A DNA stretch of 64,000 nucleotides from Collinsella sp. (GTDB lineage Bacteria; Actinomycetota; Coriobacteriia; Coriobacteriales; Coriobacteriaceae): NCBI GenBank assembly GCA_019419505.1, contig DXZS01000025.1, positions 110,983 to 174,982 of the forward strand. The letters run 5' to 3'. Under the pieces are notes generated by a model. That model had not been told where the DNA came from, searched no databases, and saw only the letters and a list, made by a program, of their open reading frames with translations. The first letter of the stretch is position 1. Every line of letters starts with the position of its first letter. The position numbers were made by a program, and so were the translations under genes. Shown piece by piece: positions 49,378 through 58,118 of this stretch.

Positions 49378-50552
49378 GCGGCGCCTACGATCGAGAGCAG
49401 CGTCTGGGCAAACTCGTCCAGATCGTCCGGATTCACGCGGTCGTCAAAGGAAATGCGCAGTGCGCTCAATGCCTGCTCGCGACCGATGCCCATCGCGCTT
49501 AAAACATGGCTCGGGTCCATGCTGCCGCTCGAGCACGCCGAGCCGGCCGAAACCTCAAAGCCGGCGGCGTCGAGCTTAATGATGAGTTCCTCGGAGTCCA
49601 TGCCATCAATGTAGATCGATACCATGCCGGGCAGACGGTCGGCTTGCGCGTAGTCACCCATGGTGGCGTGAATGCGCGGGTGGGCCGTAAGCGTGGCGTA
49701 GAGCTTGTCGGAAAGGGCTTGCAGCTTCGCGCGCTCCTGAGCCACATGGGGCGTCAGAGACGAGGCGGCAGCGGCAAAGGCGAGCTGCGTTCGCAGGTCC
49801 TGCGTGCCCGCGCGACGACCGGCCTCCTGTCCGCCGCCAAAGATGCGCGGGCGCAGCGGCGTGCGGCTCTTAAGGTAGAGTGCGCCAGATGCCACGGGAC
49901 CGCCAATCTTGTGGGCTGCGACGGACATGGCGTCGACGCCCAGCTCGGTGACATCGAGCGGAATATGCAAGTAGCCCTGGATGGCATCGGTGTGGAACAG
50001 GGCACCTGCGGTGTGCGCAGCTGCGGCAAGCTCGCGGATGGGCTGCACCACGCCGGTCTCGTTGTTGGCGGCCATGATGCTTACGAGCGCCACGTCGTCG
50101 CCGAGCAGCTCGATGAGCGCGGCAGGTTCAATGTAGCCCGCACGGCAGGGCTGCACCAGGTCGACGGTAAAGCCGGCGGCACGCAGCAGCGGCAGGTTGT
50201 CCAGAATCGAATCGTGCTCGATGGCCGAAACGATTACACGACCGCGCTTGCGATCGCGCTGACGAGCGCCCTCGGCAAGACCGAGCAGCGCCAGCTGGTT
50301 GGCTTCGGTGCCGCCGTTGGTCAGTACAATCTCGGACGGGCGGACGTGCGCGCCAAAGCTGCGGGCGATTTCGCGACGTGCAACCTCCAGACGCGCGGCA
50401 GCCTTGCGGCCGAGCGAATGCAGCGAGTTGGGGTTGACGCCGGCAAGCTCGCTGTCGTCGTACTCGCGCTGCGCAAGGAGCGCCTCGGCGCGCATTGGCG
50501 TCGAGGCGGCATAGTCAAGATTCACGGGTATGCGGTTTTGACCTGCGGTCAT
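49374..50552 (-). CDS. Cysteine desulfurase (NifS/IscS family)
   Basis: A 392-residue PLP enzyme that removes sulfur from cysteine for Fe-S clusters and thiolated tRNA. 'NLDYAASTPM' at the start, PLP-binding Lys215 in 'VAAHKIGGP' and the catalytic Cys340 in 'SAGSACSSGSMDPSHVLSAM' place it in class I (NifS-like). In Gram-positives such enzymes often partner with MnmA; no mnmA or iscU is in the window. It overlaps the Nif3-like gene by 4 bases. Confidence 0.92.
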   Translation of the reverse strand: MTAGQNRIPVNLDYAASTPMRAEALLAQREYDDSELAGVNPNSLHSLGRKAAARLEVARREIARSFGAHVRPSEIVLTNGGTEANQLALLGLAEGARQRDRKRGRVIVSAIEHDSILDNLPLLRAAGFTVDLVQPCRAGYIEPAALIELLGDDVALVSIMAANNETGVVQPIRELAAAAHTAGALFHTDAIQGYLHIPLDVTELGVDAMSVAAHKIGGPVASGALYLKSRTPLRPRIFGGGQEAGRRAGTQDLRTQLAFAAAASSLTPHVAQERAKLQALSDKLYATLTAHPRIHATMGDYAQADRLPGMVSIYIDGMDSEELIIKLDAAGFEVSAGSACSSGSMDPSHVLSAMGIGREQALSALRISFDDRVNPDDLDEFAQTLLSIVGAA

Positions 50553-50558
50553 AAGGGT

Positions 50559-51230
50559 TTATGCCTCCTGTGCGGCCTCGTTGCCCAGCTTCTGCAGCAG
50601 CGCAACCTCGGCAGCGGGATCTTCGGACTTAAATACGGCAGAACCGGCCACGAGCACGTTGGCGCCGGCCTTGACGACCTCGGCAATGTTCTTGGAAGAA
50701 ATGCCGCCGTCGACCTCGATGAGGGGCGAAACGCCGTGACGCTCGCACATGGCCTTGAGCTCGTGCAGTTTGGCGATGGTACCGGGGATAAAGCTCTGGC
50801 CGCCAAAGCCGGGGTTCACGCTCATGAGCAGTACCATGTCGACAACGTCGATGATGCTCTCGAGCACGCAGACGGGCGTGGCGGGGTTGAGCACCACACC
50901 GGCCTTGACGCCGCGCTGCTGCAGATGGGTGAGCGTGCGGTGCAGGTGCGTGGAGGCCTCGTAGTGCACGGTGATCATGTCGACACCGGCGTCGGCATAC
51001 CAATCGACCGTCTCGTCGGGGTTCGACACCATGAGGTGCGCGTCGACCGGCACGTCGGTGGAGCGCTTGACGGCCTTGAGGATGTCAACGCCAAAGGTGA
51101 GGTTGCCGGTAAAGTGACCGTCCATGACGTCGAAGTGCACATAGTCGGCGCCGGCGATCTTGTCGAGCTCGCCCTTGAGGTTGGCCATATCGGCCGAAAG
51201 GACAGACGGAGCGATTTTGATGGAACCCAT
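50559..51230 (-). CDS. rpe: Ribulose-phosphate 3-epimerase
   Basis: A 223-residue TIM-barrel enzyme of the pentose phosphate pathway interconverting ribulose 5-phosphate and xylulose 5-phosphate. 'IAPSVLSADMANL', 'VHFDVMDGHF', 'VDAHLMVSNP', 'MSVNPGFGGQSFIP' and 'EVDGGISSKN' supply the metal and catalytic residues. The length is typical. GAAAGG lies upstream of its ATG. Confidence 0.96.
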   Translation of the reverse strand: MGSIKIAPSVLSADMANLKGELDKIAGADYVHFDVMDGHFTGNLTFGVDILKAVKRSTDVPVDAHLMVSNPDETVDWYADAGVDMITVHYEASTHLHRTLTHLQQRGVKAGVVLNPATPVCVLESIIDVVDMVLLMSVNPGFGGQSFIPGTIAKLHELKAMCERHGVSPLIEVDGGISSKNIAEVVKAGANVLVAGSAVFKSEDPAAEVALLQKLGNEAAQEA

Positions 51231-51248
51231 GGTAGTAGCCTTTCTGTG

Positions 51249-52256
51249 CTAGTCAGTGAGTCCGTAGAACTCTTGAGAGGGGACGCGGTCGGTAAGAATC
51301 TCGAGCGCCCTATCCAAAGTAACACCGTTGTAGAGCGTTTGCTCCACGGCAAAGGTGAGCGGAATGTCTACGCCCAGTGAACGGGCGAGTTCGCTGACGC
51401 TGCGGGCCGCAACGGCACCCTCGACCACCATGTGCGTGCGTGCCTGGTACTCGTCGAGTGACACGCCGTGGGCAAACTCGTAGCCAAAGGTGCGGTTGCG
51501 CGAATGCTCCGAGGTACAGGTGGCGATGAGGTCGCCCATGCCGGCAAGTCCCATGCAGGTCATGGCCTGTCCGCCGCGGGCGTGCACCAGGCGGCTGATC
51601 TCGGCCAGGCCGCGCGTCATGATAAGGGCGAGCGTGTTATCGCCCGCGCCGGAGCCGGCGGAAATGCCGCACACGATAGCGATGACGTTTTTCATGGCGC
51701 CGCATACCTCGACGCCGGTCATGTCCTGCGACAGGTAGATGCGGAAGGCCGTAGATAGGAGCAGGTCCTTAAAGGTCTCCCCTACCTGCGGATCTTTGCT
51801 AGCGATGACGGCGGCAGAAAGTCCGCCGCGGCAAATCTCCTCGGCATGGTTGGGGCCGGAGAGCGCCGCCACGCGCGCCTCGTTGCCAATCTCGCTGGCG
51901 ATGACCTCGCTCATGAGCAGGCCGGAATCGGGCTCAATACCCTTGGTGAGGCAGAGTACCGGGGTGTCGGTGGCGATGAAGGGTGCTGCCTGATGGCATA
52001 CGCTGCGCAGGTGCGTGGAGGGCACGGCAAAGATGACGGCCTCGGCACCGTCGAGCGTCTGCGTCAGGTCCGTCGTGGCAACGACGTTGCTGGGCAGCTC
52101 GTAGTCCACCAGATAGCGGGGGTTACGATGCTCGCCATTGATGCCAGCGGCCGTCTGCTCACTATGGGCCCACATGGTCACGTGCTCGGCTCGCGCGGCG
52201 GCAAGGCCGGCGACGGCGGTTCCCCAGGAGCCGGAGCCAATCAGCGCAACATTCAT
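51249..52256 (-). CDS. gpsA: Glycerol-3-phosphate dehydrogenase (NAD(P)+)
   Basis: A 335-residue enzyme making sn-glycerol 3-phosphate from dihydroxyacetone phosphate. The Rossmann motif 'ALIGSGSWGTAVAGLAA' opens the protein; 'VLCLTKGIEPDSGLLMSEVI', 'SGPNHAEEI' and 'LAGMGDLIATCTSEHSRN' are conserved. It provides the substrate of PlsY, encoded 9 bases upstream. Confidence 0.96.
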   Translation of the reverse strand: MNVALIGSGSWGTAVAGLAAARAEHVTMWAHSEQTAAGINGEHRNPRYLVDYELPSNVVATTDLTQTLDGAEAVIFAVPSTHLRSVCHQAAPFIATDTPVLCLTKGIEPDSGLLMSEVIASEIGNEARVAALSGPNHAEEICRGGLSAAVIASKDPQVGETFKDLLLSTAFRIYLSQDMTGVEVCGAMKNVIAIVCGISAGSGAGDNTLALIMTRGLAEISRLVHARGGQAMTCMGLAGMGDLIATCTSEHSRNRTFGYEFAHGVSLDEYQARTHMVVEGAVAARSVSELARSLGVDIPLTFAVEQTLYNGVTLDRALEILTDRVPSQEFYGLTD

Positions 52257-52265
52257 GACTCTCTC

Positions 52266-52949
52266 CTACTTATCGTCGGGTTCGGTGACGCGCTTGGTAA
52301 ACGAGAGCTTGGACTCCTTGCCCGTCATGAGCTTTTTGATGTTCGCACGATGGGCCCACACCACGGTGATACCGATCATCGCCATGCAAAACTTGAGACC
52401 CAGGCTGCTGTACGGAAAGACCGCACAGACGGCGATGGGAAGACCGATGGCCGCGGCAAGCGAGCCCACCGACACAAACTTGGTGATGGCAACGGCCACG
52501 ATAAACATGCCCAGCAGCGAAAGTCCGATGGGCCAGTACCATGCGAGGATTACGCCCAGACCGACCGCGATGCCCTTGCCGCCGTGGAAGCTAAGGTACG
52601 GCGAGAAGATGTGGCCCCACACCGCTGCCAGGCAGATGACGCCGAGCATCCAGTCGCCGGGAGCTCCAGGCGCCATGATATTCGGCGGAAAACCATAGCC
52701 TAGATCGGCGATAAGCGGACGCGCGATAATGACGCAGATGGCGCCCTTCAGGCAGTCGAGCAGCAGCGTGAGCGCGGCCACCTTGGGGCCGGCCACGCGC
52801 AGGGCGTTGGTGGTGCCGATGTTACCGGAACCCGCCTTGCGAATGTCCGTGTGGTTGAACACGCGGCCCAGGATCAAGCCAAACGGAATCGCTCCGATAA
52901 AGAACGAGACCACGGCGCAGATGGCGGTCAGCAGAATCGGATTATGCAT
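52266..52949 (-). CDS. plsY: Glycerol-3-phosphate acyltransferase PlsY
   Basis: A 227-residue, five- to seven-helix membrane protein that transfers the acyl group of acyl-phosphate to glycerol 3-phosphate, starting phospholipid synthesis. The three catalytic loops are 'IRKAGSGNIGTTNALR', 'FHGGKGIAVGLGV' and a C-terminal 'AHRANIKKLMTGKESKL'. Its start overlaps the der stop by 8 bases. A plsX gene, needed for acyl-phosphate, is not in the window. Confidence 0.94.
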   Translation of the reverse strand: MHNPILLTAICAVVSFFIGAIPFGLILGRVFNHTDIRKAGSGNIGTTNALRVAGPKVAALTLLLDCLKGAICVIIARPLIADLGYGFPPNIMAPGAPGDWMLGVICLAAVWGHIFSPYLSFHGGKGIAVGLGVILAWYWPIGLSLLGMFIVAVAITKFVSVGSLAAAIGLPIAVCAVFPYSSLGLKFCMAMIGITVVWAHRANIKKLMTGKESKLSFTKRVTEPDDK

Positions 52950-54276
52950 CCTTTTGCTCCTTCTTCCTAAAGAAGAGTCGAATGGGCGTGCCGGAAAAAT
53001 CGAAGGTCGAGCGCATACGGTTCTCCACGTAGCGCTGGTAGGTGTCGTTGACCAGGTCGCTGTGGTTGACGAAGAACGTAAACGTCGGCGGGTTGACGCC
53101 CGTCTGGGTTACGTAGTGCATGCGCAGACGACGCTTGCCGTCCACCACGGTGTGACCGAACTCGCGCAGGTCGGTGAGGAACGTGTTGAGGCGCGAGGTG
53201 CTAATCTTCTGCGAGCGCGTCTTTTCGGCGGCGTCTACCATCGCCCAGATCTTCTCGACGCTGCGGCCGGTGAGAGCAGAGATGCGCAGGTACTGGGCCC
53301 AGGGAGCCATGACGCCCAGACGGCGGTCGATGGTCTCCATGCAGGCCTCGCGCTTACGGTCGTCGTCGAGCAGATCCCACTTGTTGAGCAGCACAACGAT
53401 GGCGCAGCCGCGCTCGATGGCAAGACCCATGACCTTCTGGTCCTGCTCGGTAACGCCCACGGAGGCGTCGACGACGAGCAGCGCCACGTCGGCGCGGTCG
53501 ATGGCGCGCAGGCCGCGGACCATGGAGTAGTACTCGATGTTCTCGTACACGGTGCTCTTCTTGCGAATGCCCGCGGTGTCGACCATGCGGTAGTGCTTGC
53601 CGTTACGCTCGACGACCGTGTCGATGGCGTCGCGCGTCGTGCCGGCAATGTTGGACACGATAGAGCGGTCGGCGCCCAGGATGCGGTTGAACAGCGACGA
53701 CTTGCCGGCGTTGGGGCGGCCGATGATGGCCACGTTCAGCGCGTCGGGGAACTCATCGGCGACCTCGTCTTCTTCCTCGGGAAGCAGGGCCACGATATCG
53801 TCGAGCAGGTCGCCCGTGCCATGGCCATGCAGGGCCGAGAGCGGCGTGGGCTCGCCGATACCGAGCGAATAGAACTCCCAGATGCTGTCGTTTTCGCGAT
53901 CGGGGTTGTCGAGCTTGTTCACCAGCAGAAAGACCGGCTTGTCGCAGCGCTTGAGCATGCGGGCGACCGACTCGTCCTCCTCGGTGACGCCGGTGCGGCC
54001 ATCGACTACAAACAGGATGACTGCGGCTTCCTCGGCGGCGGCGAGCGCCTGGTCGCGGATGGACGTGGCAAAGACGTCGTCGCTCTTGAGCGGCTCGATA
54101 CCGCCCGTGTCGACGATGGTGAACTCGCGGCCGTTCCAATCGGCCGTGTGATACGAGCGGTCGCGCGTGACGCCGCGAGACTCGTGGACGATGGCGTCCG
54201 AGGTCTGGGCCAGGCGGTTAACGAGCGTGGATTTGCCCACGTTGGGGCGTCCGACGACGGCGACGATAGGTTTCAT
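52942..54276 (-). CDS. der: Ribosome-associated GTPase Der (EngA)
   Basis: A 444-residue GTPase with two tandem G domains (first G1 'GRPNVGKST' at 9-17, second 'GRPNAGKSS' near 182) and a C-terminal KH-like domain ('VDGKRRLRMHYVTQTGVNPP', 'RLFFRKKEQKDA'). It is needed for 50S assembly. Start ATG 54276 follows AAAGGAGAG; in-frame sequence upstream to 54447 is not Der-like. der-plsY-gpsA is a widespread order. Confidence 0.96.
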   Translation of the reverse strand: MKPIVAVVGRPNVGKSTLVNRLAQTSDAIVHESRGVTRDRSYHTADWNGREFTIVDTGGIEPLKSDDVFATSIRDQALAAAEEAAVILFVVDGRTGVTEEDESVARMLKRCDKPVFLLVNKLDNPDRENDSIWEFYSLGIGEPTPLSALHGHGTGDLLDDIVALLPEEEDEVADEFPDALNVAIIGRPNAGKSSLFNRILGADRSIVSNIAGTTRDAIDTVVERNGKHYRMVDTAGIRKKSTVYENIEYYSMVRGLRAIDRADVALLVVDASVGVTEQDQKVMGLAIERGCAIVVLLNKWDLLDDDRKREACMETIDRRLGVMAPWAQYLRISALTGRSVEKIWAMVDAAEKTRSQKISTSRLNTFLTDLREFGHTVVDGKRRLRMHYVTQTGVNPPTFTFFVNHSDLVNDTYQRYVENRMRSTFDFSGTPIRLFFRKKEQKDA

Positions 54277-54286
54277 CTGCTCTCCT

Positions 54287-55729
54287 TTAATGGGTAGGTT
54301 CAGTGGAAGTGTTAGAGTCGGCAGGCACAATGCCAAGGATATGCTCCAGGGTATCGAGCAGCTCATGCGGCATGGTCGACACCACATGAACCTCGGCGCC
54401 GCGACTGGTAAGGCTTGCGAGTAAATCGTCCCGATGATACTCGTCAAGCGTCATGCCGTCAGCGTTGAACATGAGCTTAGGCACAAAGAGCATAACCCCC
54501 GACAGATCTTGGGGCAGCTGCTCCAAGATGTCACACGCGACGATGAGGCCGGTCACGTCCACGTTGCCGCCAAAGTAGCGGTTCTTGATGGCCGTGACAG
54601 TGCCGGCGAGTCCCTGGGGCGACTCCACAAAGCGGGCCACCGTGTCGCGTGCGCTGGCGCCCGAGAGGCACAGCAAATGCTGGCTGCGGGCGGCGATGGC
54701 CTCGCGGACGCGGGCCAGACGCTCGGTATAGGCGGCAAGCACGTCGTCGGTCTCGTCTAGATACGAGCGGATCATGCCGATGCCGTCGTAGTACTGCGGG
54801 TAACCGTCGTAAAAGTCTGCCTCTGGAGGATCGATGCCGGCGTCCAGATAGAACTCGTCGCTCATCTGGAAGGTGTGGCGGCCAAAGCGCTCATAGGCGC
54901 GGTCCTGGAACGGTCGGATCATGGCAATGGTCTCGCGCGCCAGTTCGGGCTTGTCGCTGTATGACCAGCTAAAGCGGTTTTGGTGTTTGGTAAAACCGAG
55001 CGGCACAATGCCCAGGCTTGTGATTTGCTCGTGCTCCTCGCAAAAGCGCAGGGTCTTTTCCAGCTCCTCGCCGTCGTTCATGCCGGGGCACAACACGATC
55101 TGCGCGTGAATCTCGATGCCGGCGGCCATGATGGTCTCGAGTACGTCCATGCCTCGCTGGGCGTTACGGCCCATCATACGACGGCGGACATCGGGGCTCA
55201 CAGCGTGGACCGACACGTTCATGGGACTCATGTTGCGCTGGATGACGTTTTGCACGTCCTCGTCGGTGAGGTTCGTAAGCGTGACAAAGTTGCCTTGCAA
55301 AAAGCTTAGGCGATAGTCGTCGTCGCGAATATAGAGCGTGGAGCGGCCGCCCTTGGGGAGCATGGTCATAAAGCAGAACACGCAGGCGTTGACGCAGGTA
55401 CGCATGCCGTCGAAGATGGGGCCATCGAACTCCAAACCCCAATCCTCGCCGGGAAAGCGGTCGAGCTCGACGGGGGTGACGGTGCCGTCGCGCGGGTCGA
55501 AAACCTCGAGGTCGACGGTATCATCGTCGGCCTCCCAGAGCCATACGATCATGTCGGTGAGCGCCTCACCGTTGACCGTGAGCACGCGCATGCCCGGCTC
55601 GATACCCACATCCCACGCGGGCGATTCGGGACGCACGTTCTTTACGAGCGCGCCCTCACCCGGCTCGGGGTCGCGGCTGCGCCCGTAATCGGCCACCTCG
55701 GCGGCGTATGCGGGTACGGTCTGGTCCAT
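54287..55729 (-). CDS. DUF512 radical SAM-like Fe-S protein with PDZ-type N-terminus
   Basis: A 480-residue protein of the 'YloA/DUF512' radical SAM-like family. A PDZ-like segment (about 28-75, 'VRPESPAWDVGIEPGMRVLT') is followed by a cluster-binding CVNACVFC at 112-119 (a CxxxCxxC spacing) and the DUF512 domain to the C-terminus. It is usually encoded next to der in Clostridia and Coriobacteria, as here (10 bases apart), but its reaction is unknown. Start 55729 lies 2 bases after the ispH stop. Confidence 0.85.
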   Translation of the reverse strand: MDQTVPAYAAEVADYGRSRDPEPGEGALVKNVRPESPAWDVGIEPGMRVLTVNGEALTDMIVWLWEADDDTVDLEVFDPRDGTVTPVELDRFPGEDWGLEFDGPIFDGMRTCVNACVFCFMTMLPKGGRSTLYIRDDDYRLSFLQGNFVTLTNLTDEDVQNVIQRNMSPMNVSVHAVSPDVRRRMMGRNAQRGMDVLETIMAAGIEIHAQIVLCPGMNDGEELEKTLRFCEEHEQITSLGIVPLGFTKHQNRFSWSYSDKPELARETIAMIRPFQDRAYERFGRHTFQMSDEFYLDAGIDPPEADFYDGYPQYYDGIGMIRSYLDETDDVLAAYTERLARVREAIAARSQHLLCLSGASARDTVARFVESPQGLAGTVTAIKNRYFGGNVDVTGLIVACDILEQLPQDLSGVMLFVPKLMFNADGMTLDEYHRDDLLASLTSRGAEVHVVSTMPHELLDTLEHILGIVPADSNTSTEPTH

Positions 55730-55731
55730 GG

Positions 55732-56631
55732 TTAGCGGCAAAGCTCCTTGATGCGCTCGACGGCGCGCTCGATGTGTTCTTGCGGGGTGGAGGCTCCGGC
55801 GGTGATGCCGATGTGGTGAGCGTCGGTAAACCACGCGGCTTGGAGCTCAGAAGCTTCCTCGATGTGATACGTGCGCTCGCAGGCGTCTGCGCAAATCTGC
55901 GCCAGGCGGCGGGTGTTGCCCGAGTTCTTGCCGCCCACGATGACCATGCAGTCGCAGCGGTTGGCAAGTGTGGCTGCTGCCTGTTGACGCTCACTCGTGG
56001 CGGCGCAGATGGTGTTGATCACGCGCAGCTCCTGCACGCGCGGGGTGATAGCAGCCACGACCTCGGCCAAGTTCTGCGCAGTCTGGGTGGTCTGCACAAC
56101 CAAGCCCACTTTACCCTTGAGCGACAGCGCGTCCGCATCGGCAGCGCAGCTCACGACCTGCGCGTCATCGCCGGCGTGGCCCAGGATGCCCTCGACTTCG
56201 GGGTGGCCCGGCTCGCCCACGACGATCACGCGGTAGCCCTCGCGCACCAGGCGCTCGGCCGCCACGTGGACCTTCTTCACGTAGGTGCAGGTGGCGTCGA
56301 CGACGTTAAGGCCACGCTCGCGAGCGGCATCAATGACCTGCGGCACCACGCCGTGGGCGCGGATGATCACAGTGCCCGACGTGGCGTCGTCCAAGGTGTC
56401 GGCCAGACCGACGCCTGCCTCGGCGAGCTCGCGTACCACGATCGGGTTATGGATGAGCGGACCCAAGGTATGGACCTGAGTGCACTCCCCTGCCTGCGGC
56501 GCAGCGGCCAGCGCCATATCGAGCGCACGCTGTACGCCGTAGCAGGTGCCGGCGTGGGCAGCGATTTCGATAGTGGGGGCGTCTGCCTTGCCGGGCACAG
56601 CCTCGGCGGTGTTCATGACTTCCTCGTCCAT
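55732..56631 (-). CDS. ispH: 4-hydroxy-3-methylbut-2-enyl diphosphate reductase
   Basis: A 299-residue Fe-S enzyme catalysing the last step of the MEP pathway to IPP and DMAPP. The cluster cysteines are Cys30 ('AGTCYGV'), Cys115 ('DATCTYVKKVH') and Cys209 ('NTICAATSERQ'); 'GEPGHPEVEG' and the closing 'GITAGASTPQEHIERAVERI' are typical. ATG 56631, two bases after the plsC stop, is preferred; ATG 56661 and 56616 are possible. DMAPP is also the donor used by MiaA. Confidence 0.94.
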   Translation of the reverse strand: MDEEVMNTAEAVPGKADAPTIEIAAHAGTCYGVQRALDMALAAAPQAGECTQVHTLGPLIHNPIVVRELAEAGVGLADTLDDATSGTVIIRAHGVVPQVIDAARERGLNVVDATCTYVKKVHVAAERLVREGYRVIVVGEPGHPEVEGILGHAGDDAQVVSCAADADALSLKGKVGLVVQTTQTAQNLAEVVAAITPRVQELRVINTICAATSERQQAAATLANRCDCMVIVGGKNSGNTRRLAQICADACERTYHIEEASELQAAWFTDAHHIGITAGASTPQEHIERAVERIKELCR

Positions 56632-56633
56632 GG

Positions 56634-57362
56634 CTAGAACCTGCCCGGGTGCTCGGCGCACAGGTCATCACGCATGGCGTAGACGCGACTCATGGCTTCG
56701 GACTCAAACCAGGCTAGGCGCTCCTTGCGCTTGAGCTCGGCAGGCGCGTCGGAAAGCGAAATTGACTTGCCGGCGCGGATCCAGCACTTTTTGGGGCGCA
56801 TGATCTTTTTGCCCGCAGGCGTAATATCGGACCAGCCGCAGATGGCGAGCGGGTTGACGGGTGCCTTACCCATCTGGGCGATGAGCGCAAAGCCGCCGTG
56901 GACCTCGGGCTTGATCTCGCGCGAGCGGATGCGCGTACCCTCGGGGAAGATCAGGACGTCCTCGCCGCGTTGCAGCGCATGCTGGGCGGCGCGCAGGCAC
57001 TTCATATCGGCAGTACCACGCTCCACGGGGATGCCGCCAACGCGGCTAAAGGCCCAGCGCACAATCTTGCTCTTGGCGAACTCGGACTTAAAGATGGGAC
57101 GAATGCGGCGCCCCCCAAAGAACAGCGCCGTCTCCACGGCCAAGAGCTCGGCCATCGAGGTGTGGTTGCAGATGACCACGCTGCCGCGGCCGTCCTGGCG
57201 CTCAAACAGCAGGTCAGCATCTTCGACCTTCCAACGCCACATGAGCTTGGAGAAGGCCCAAAGGATGGCCATGACTACGACGACGGTACCGCGGATGAGC
57301 GCCGGGAACTCGGCGTAGGGGGCGTTGTAATAGTCCTCGGGCGTCTGCTTAAACAGGCGCAT
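56634..57362 (-). CDS. plsC: 1-acyl-sn-glycerol-3-phosphate acyltransferase (PlsC-like)
   Basis: A 242-residue acyltransferase that would make phosphatidic acid from lysophosphatidic acid. An N-terminal hydrophobic helix ('LIRGTVVVVMAILWAFSKLM') anchors it. The catalytic NHxxxxD motif is NHTSMAE here, with Glu72 in place of Asp (His67). The second motif FPEGTR (139-144) is intact, and the 'GGIPVERG' substrate-binding block is present. It overlaps nothing and lies between cmk and ispH, the usual cmk-plsC-ispH order. Confidence 0.88.
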   Translation of the reverse strand: MRLFKQTPEDYYNAPYAEFPALIRGTVVVVMAILWAFSKLMWRWKVEDADLLFERQDGRGSVVICNHTSMAELLAVETALFFGGRRIRPIFKSEFAKSKIVRWAFSRVGGIPVERGTADMKCLRAAQHALQRGEDVLIFPEGTRIRSREIKPEVHGGFALIAQMGKAPVNPLAICGWSDITPAGKKIMRPKKCWIRAGKSISLSDAPAELKRKERLAWFESEAMSRVYAMRDDLCAEHPGRF

Positions 57363-57365
57363 GGG

Positions 57366-58052
57366 CTACCTCCTTTGGTTGATGAGGCCCTCGATAATGC
57401 GGACGACCTCGTCGATGGTATGGGCGGTGGAGTCGACGTGCACGGCGTCCTCGGCGGGAACGAGCGGCGCGACCTCGCGGCTGCTGTCGAGTTTATCGCG
57501 CTGTTTGAGGGCGTCGAGGGTCTCGTCGACCTCGGCCTCGAGCTGCTCGGTGGTGAGCGGCTGGGCGTCGTTCTGGTGGCGCTGCAGCACGCGGCGGCGG
57601 GCGCGCTCGCGCGGGTCAGCGGTCAGGAAGACCTTGACTTGCGCGTTGGGGAACACGACGGTTCCGATGTCGCGACCCTCGGCCACGATATCGCGGTCCT
57701 CTGCGGCGCGGCGCTGATGGATGAGCATGGCCGCGCGCACGCCCGGGTAGGCCGAGACCTTGGACACGTTGGCGTCGACCTGCGGGGTGCGAATGGCAGC
57801 CGAGGCGTCCTTGCCGTCAATGGTCAGGCGCGTGTCTTCGCCAGTTCCGTTGGTAAAGCGGATTTCGATCTGCTCGGCGAGGGCGTCGATGGCCGCCTCG
57901 TCGTCCAGGTCGATGCCGCGGTCGAGCGCGGCGAACGTGACGGCGCGATACATGGCTCCCGTATCGAGCTTGTTAAAGCCCAGCTGGCGGGCGATCTCCT
58001 TGGCGATGGTGGACTTGCCGGAACCGGCGGGGCCGTCGATGGCGACGATCAT
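57366..58052 (-). CDS. cmk: Cytidylate kinase
   Basis: A 228-residue kinase phosphorylating CMP and dCMP. P-loop 'GPAGSGKST' is at 7-15, 'DTGAMYRAVTFAALDRGIDL' and 'VAEGRDIGTVVFPNA' are the substrate-binding blocks, and a lid with 'RERARRRVLQRHQ' follows. It is 3 bases from plsC. Confidence 0.95.
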   Translation of the reverse strand: MIVAIDGPAGSGKSTIAKEIARQLGFNKLDTGAMYRAVTFAALDRGIDLDDEAAIDALAEQIEIRFTNGTGEDTRLTIDGKDASAAIRTPQVDANVSKVSAYPGVRAAMLIHQRRAAEDRDIVAEGRDIGTVVFPNAQVKVFLTADPRERARRRVLQRHQNDAQPLTTEQLEAEVDETLDALKQRDKLDSSREVAPLVPAEDAVHVDSTAHTIDEVVRIIEGLINQRR

Positions 58053-58118
58053 GCAATGCTTCCTTTCGGTGGTTGACGTGCTGGTATGGTTCGCGGGCGT
58101 TGGGGCGCGGCGGGTTGC

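Noticed and set aside
49506..51380. 624-codon plus-strand frame over the cysteine desulfurase and rpe genes
   Set aside because: Shadow of two well-identified minus-strand enzymes.
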